From Syntrophomonadaceae bacterium (GTDB lineage Bacteria > Bacillota > Syntrophomonadia > Syntrophomonadales > Syntrophomonadaceae), in contig JAAYJY010000311.1 in NCBI GenBank assembly GCA_012522705.1, forward strand, positions 1 to 13,255: a stretch of 13,255 bases of DNA. The letters are read 5' to 3'. A model generated the notes under the pieces. The model saw nothing but the letters and a program-made list of their open reading frames with translations. It made no database searches and was not told the origin of the DNA. The number at the start of each line of letters is the position of its first letter. The stretch's first letter is position 1. The position numbers were made by a program, and so were the translations under genes. Positions 13,133 to 13,255 of the stretch are shown here, piece after piece.

Positions 13133-13255
13133 GTGCGCCCGGCATGGGCGCAGTCTAAAGGGTGAAAGTCCCTAGTGCGGGTTGATAGTGCCAAGCAGTG
13201 CGGCCGAGCAAGGCTGCATCATATAGCGGGTGGAAATCCCGTCCGGTAAGGTTAG
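13133..13255 (+). mobile_element. 5' end of a bacterial group II intron, class C-like (truncated by window)
   Basis: From 13133 the sequence reads GTGCGCCCGGCATGGGCGCA, then GTCTAAAGGGTGAAAGTCCC. This closely matches the GUGYG start and first domain I elements of bacterial group II introns. As I recall it, the Oceanobacillus iheyensis class C intron starts GUGUGCCCGGCAUGGGUGCA and continues with a GGGUGAGAGUCCC hairpin. The stem GCGCCC/GGGCGC (13135-13140 with 13146-13151) shows base changes that keep the pairing relative to that intron. Further small hairpins follow to the window end. Insertion right after a terminator, in the same direction, is typical of class C. The catalytic domains, reverse transcriptase and 3' end lie outside, so completeness and activity are unknown. 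Confidence 0.8.

Overview
The window is a continuous, all-plus-strand stretch of the conserved ribosomal protein super-operon (end of S10, then spc and alpha clusters), followed by truA and the rplM-rpsI pair. I identify 27 protein genes. One of them, rpmJ, is only 37 codons long. The organism is very probably a member of the Bacillota, most likely a clostridial anaerobe. The reasons are strong AGGAGG-type ribosome binding sites before almost every gene, the short zinc-binding type of S14, a KOW-domain protein between map and infA, the gene order secY-adk-map-(KOW)-infA-rpmJ-rpsM-rpsK-rpsD-rpoA-rplQ, and many GTG and TTG starts. A Syntrophomonas- or Desulfotomaculum-like lineage is a guess I cannot confirm from this window.

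Layout. Bases 1-4973 hold rplP, rpmC, rpsQ, rplN, rplX, rplE, rpsN (type Z), rpsH, rplF, rplR, rpsE, rpmD and rplO, with gaps of at most about 30 bases. Bases 4973-8192 hold secY, adk, map, a KOW/L14e-like gene and infA, most of them overlapping or nearly so. Bases 8227-11166 hold rpmJ, rpsM, rpsK, rpsD, rpoA and rplQ, closed by a hairpin at 11211-11230 that is probably a terminator. truA follows alone at 11338-12087. A good sigma-A-type promoter at 12113-12142 and a structured leader at 12154-12205 (probably the L13 leader) precede rplM and rpsI. A strong terminator at 13102-13127 ends that unit.

How the genes work together: the products build both ribosomal subunits and start translation (IF-1). 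They also insert membrane proteins (SecY), process nascent N-termini (Map), keep adenylate pools balanced (Adk), transcribe (RNA polymerase alpha) and modify tRNA (TruA). One transcript therefore links much of the growth machinery.

The accessory element is at the right edge. Starting at 13133, six bases after the T-run of the rpsI terminator, the sequence matches the 5' end of a bacterial group II intron. It resembles the terminator-associated class C introns and runs off the window. I found no new defence or metabolic system. The rest is core genome, with a few regulatory and structural details worth checking.
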